Of a stretch of 64,000 nt of DNA, positions 63,572 through 64,000 are shown one piece after another; position 1 is the stretch's first letter, and the number at the start of each line of letters is the position of its first letter. The notes beneath the pieces are model-generated. The model did no database searches, was not told the origin of the DNA, and worked only from the letters and a program-made list of their open reading frames with translations. The translations under genes and the position numbers were made by a program. This stretch comes from Leifsonia sp052114085 (GTDB taxonomy: Bacteria > Actinomycetota > Actinomycetes > Actinomycetales > Microbacteriaceae), in the NCBI RefSeq assembly GCF_052114085.1, contig NZ_JBFREB010000001.1, positions 1,674,001 through 1,738,000 of the forward strand, written 5' to 3'.

Positions 63572-64000
63572 TCAGTCCCGCGCGAGCAATGCGAAGAGCG
63601 CATCCATCGTCGCCGGCATGTCGACCGTCTGGTCTTGCAGCCACTGCAACTGGAGACCGTCGGACACGGCCTGAACGATTCGTGCCAGCGTCTCGGGGTC
63701 GACGCGATCGGTGAGCTCGTCGCCCTGCTGCTGGCGAGCGAACGACCGGGCGAACATCTCCCGGAGGAGCGCGCTCCGCTCCACGAAGTACGCGTGGGCG
63801 GGATGCTCGGTGTCGCCGGCCTCCACCGCCAGCCGGGAGAACAGCTGGACCAGTCCCGGGACTTCGGCGTTGTGCCGGACGATACCGACGAATCCATCGC
63901 GCAGCCGATCGGGGCTCGGATCCTGGTCGACGTCGCCGAACCGGCGGGAGTCGACCTCGTCGCGCTTGCGGATGATGGCCGTGAAGAGTTCGTCCTTGCT
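63572..64000 (-). CDS. TetR family regulator, C-terminal part (5' end outside window)
   Basis: The frame is open to the last base of the window; the first visible residues SKDELFTAIIRKRDEVDSRR are the usual stretch right after a TetR helix-turn-helix. The remaining 120 residues are a helical ligand-binding domain with LVQLFSRLAVEAGD and a final LFALLARD. The DNA-binding part lies beyond 64000. The stop lies 9 bp from the convergent DUF2142 gene. Confidence 0.85.
   Translation of the reverse strand, partial: SKDELFTAIIRKRDEVDSRRFGDVDQDPSPDRLRDGFVGIVRHNAEVPGLVQLFSRLAVEAGDTEHPAHAYFVERSALLREMFARSFARQQQGDELTDRVDPETLARIVQAVSDGLQLQWLQDQTVDMPATMDALFALLARD

Overview
The window is high-GC (about 70% by eye) actinobacterial chromosome. 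Gene families and order point to Microbacteriaceae, with a Leifsonia-like genome as my best guess: the fasR-fabD-fabH-acpP-fabF block beside aceE, DUF3145, DUF1684, the stand-alone exonuclease/polymerase of family A, recO-uppS, and many genes with a TAnnnT box 6-8 nt before the start codon. The species assignment is inference.

Layout. 1-9553: the 3' end of era; a NarL-type two-component pair followed by a MacB-like ABC exporter (641-5615); a membrane-anchored esterase and an MprF-like aminoacyl-lipid synthase (5736-9553). 9627-11586: a leuA attenuator with a leaderless leader peptide, leuA, and a strong bidirectional terminator. 11588-22165: housekeeping genes (TRIC-like channel, recO, uppS, FrnE-like DsbA protein with a coupled 37-codon ORF, YbaK, dus, dgt, a DUF4282 membrane protein, dnaG). 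This stretch contains a VSR/DUF559 nuclease-like gene bracketed by inverted copies of a 58-bp palindrome. 22370-29875: a peptide ABC importer with three nucleotide-binding domains plus a 2-hydroxyacid dehydrogenase. 29955-36994: tRNA-Asn, a second NarL-type two-component system, small membrane proteins, a histidine-kinase-like protein without its phospho-acceptor histidine, def, a DMT transporter and a GT4 glycosyltransferase.

37013-40737 is the accessory region. A tRNA-Met(CAT) gene is split at its anticodon loop. Its 5' half is at 37013 and matching 3' fragments are at 39852 and 40695, with an intact tRNA-Met of different stem sequence inside (37246). Two cargo units lie between the fragments: a HEPN-like gene overlapping a P-loop ATPase gene, and a membrane/coiled-coil gene. 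Eight copies of an 11-bp motif (GTGGTACCTAC-like, often 12 bp apart) lie near the unit ends like integrase arm sites, but no integrase is present. This is the best candidate for an undescribed system.

40822-53441 holds a Sfp-type PPTase, an M1 metallopeptidase and a Pls/PosA-type NRPS-like protein that probably work together, then Nudix proteins, an exonuclease/polymerase, DUF1684, PadR and DUF3145. 53608-61225 is fatty-acid synthesis (fabF, acpP, fabH, fabD) with its FasR-type activator and homodimeric pyruvate dehydrogenase E1, which links acetyl-CoA supply to lipid synthesis. The window ends with a peroxiredoxin, tRNA-Val, a DUF2142 membrane protein and the 3' part of a TetR regulator.
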